From Candidatus Sumerlaeota bacterium (lineage in GTDB: Bacteria; Sumerlaeota; Sumerlaeia; MVZB01; JAJFLK01): a stretch of DNA of 7,002 bases. The first letter of the stretch is position 1; each line of letters begins with the position of its first letter. The notes under the pieces are model-generated. The model made no database searches. It saw nothing but the letters and a program-made list of their open reading frames with translations, and was not told where the DNA came from. The translations under genes and the position numbers were made by a program. Positions 6,336-7,002 of this stretch are shown here, piece by piece. The DNA lies in the NCBI GenBank assembly GCA_021772735.1, contig JAJFLK010000348.1, positions 1 to 7,002 of the forward strand. Reading direction: 5' to 3'.

Positions 6336-7001
6336 CTAGCGCTCCGGTTCGCTCTGTATAGCGCTGACGGAGTAAACGAGGTATTTTTCGTCGGTATAGA
6401 TCGCTTCGATCCCATTGATGGGGAATTGTGCCGAACGCAAAACATGCGTTACTCCATACGTCGCCGAGAGCTGGAGCAGGTCGTCCTTTTCCAACTTGTG
6501 ATATCGAGAATCGAGGCCAGACCGTCGAAACTTCAGGATCTGATCCACGTCCGCTATCGGGACATCCCCGGCCATGTGGCAAATACGTTCATACCACTGC
6601 GCGTAGTCCCGGCCCTGGAAAGGCAGACGCTTCATATCTGCCACGATTCCGCGCCTGGATTTGATCGGAAACTCCTGCAAATCGCCGAAGGCGATGGGAA
6701 GGAGAAAGACGGAATCCGCCGGCGTTTTTTCCCTCGCCCAGAGCTCCACACCGGAAGCCGGCTTTGCGAGCAATCCCTTCTGCGAATAGAAAACCGGAAT
6801 GCCCAGAAAAAAGGCCAGCGTCAGCGCGCCCCAATACGCCCGCTCTGAGTCACGGCTGAGGAATGCCGACACTTTGATGCCTCCCACGGCCCCCACAAAC
6901 CTCCTGAGCAGGCGAAAAATGGCATAGACCGCGTAAGGAAGCGCCAGGACTTTAGCAATAAGCGTCACGCGGAATAGTTGGGTCTTCGCAACGAAGTCGA
7001 T
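6336..7001 (-). CDS. Membrane protein with DUF6798-like soluble tail, C-terminal part
   Basis: The frame is open from the right edge (codon 7001-6999) to a TAG at 6338-6336, so the N-terminal part lies outside the window. It has two visible membrane segments, around VTLIAKVLALPYAVYAI and WGALTLAFFLGIPVFY. A soluble tail of about 140 residues follows. The tail starts GVELWAREKTPADSVFLLP and contains SRRGIVADMKRLPFQGRDYAQWYER, shown here as SRRGIVADMK and PFQGRDYAQWYER. It continues with YGVTHVL and ends DEKYLVYSV. The pattern of a multi-pass body followed by a tail with TPADSVFL, a VADMK/VDWK-like string and an EW/QWYER string recalls the DUF6798 group of large bacterial membrane proteins related in layout to glycosyltransferase-C enzymes. 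This is my recollection, not a search result. A GTG at 6968 could be read as a start but cuts into the membrane region, so I treat the gene as partial. Confidence 0.82.
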   Translation of the reverse strand: MDFVAKTQLFRVTLIAKVLALPYAVYAIFRLLRRFVGAVGGIKVSAFLSRDSERAYWGALTLAFFLGIPVFYSQKGLLAKPASGVELWAREKTPADSVFLLPIAFGDLQEFPIKSRRGIVADMKRLPFQGRDYAQWYERICHMAGDVPIADVDQILKFRRSGLDSRYHKLEKDDLLQLSATYGVTHVLRSAQFPINGIEAIYTDEKYLVYSVSAIQSEPER

Positions 7002-7002
7002 G

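Noticed and set aside
5989..6582. Minus-strand open frame of 197 codons
   Set aside because: It overlaps the end of the DUF6798-like gene in another frame, and its composition (Ser, Arg, Gly rich) and lack of motifs mark it as a shadow.

Overview
The window is moderately GC-rich bacterial DNA, probably from an uncultivated or poorly characterised lineage. The eukaryote-type Ser/Thr kinase fused to PEGA, sulfatase-modifying-factor-like and hydrolase domains is typical of Acidobacteriota, Myxococcota and similar phyla. This placement is inferred from gene content only. Nothing here marks a plasmid, phage or intact mobile element.

Layout. (1) The 3' end of an ANL-superfamily acyl-AMP/acyl-CoA ligase (2-622, +) of the OleC-like type with an HNAKV tail motif. 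(2) A convergent two-gene minus-strand unit: a Nudix hydrolase of the ADP-ribose pyrophosphatase type (1771 down to 1178), then, 6 bases on, a small CxxC-containing membrane protein of unknown function (1171 down to 761). (3) A 640-base gap between the Nudix gene and the kinase. It has no intact gene but carries what looks like a minus-strand coding sequence broken by several frameshifts. (4) The main gene (2416-5424, +): one about 1000-residue polypeptide with kinase, transmembrane segment, PEGA-like domain, SUMF1/FGE-like domain and an alpha/beta hydrolase with a visible Ser-Asp-His triad. (5) An intergenic stretch with a well-formed promoter serving a tRNA-Cys(GCA) gene (5749-5825, +). (6) A 510-base region with a probable gene remnant (about 5978-6219, +). 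(7) The C-terminal part of a multi-pass membrane protein with a soluble tail resembling the DUF6798 type (7001 down to 6336, -), cut by the window edge.

The genes do not form one pathway. The kinase fusion probably links a signal sensed by its C-terminal modules to phosphorylation by the N-terminal kinase, or the reverse. The Nudix gene and the small membrane protein are the only clear operon. I found no undescribed system with strong support. The most interesting items are the kinase-to-hydrolase fusion, its FGE-like domain lacking catalytic cysteines, its unresolved topology, and the two decayed or frameshifted reading frames.
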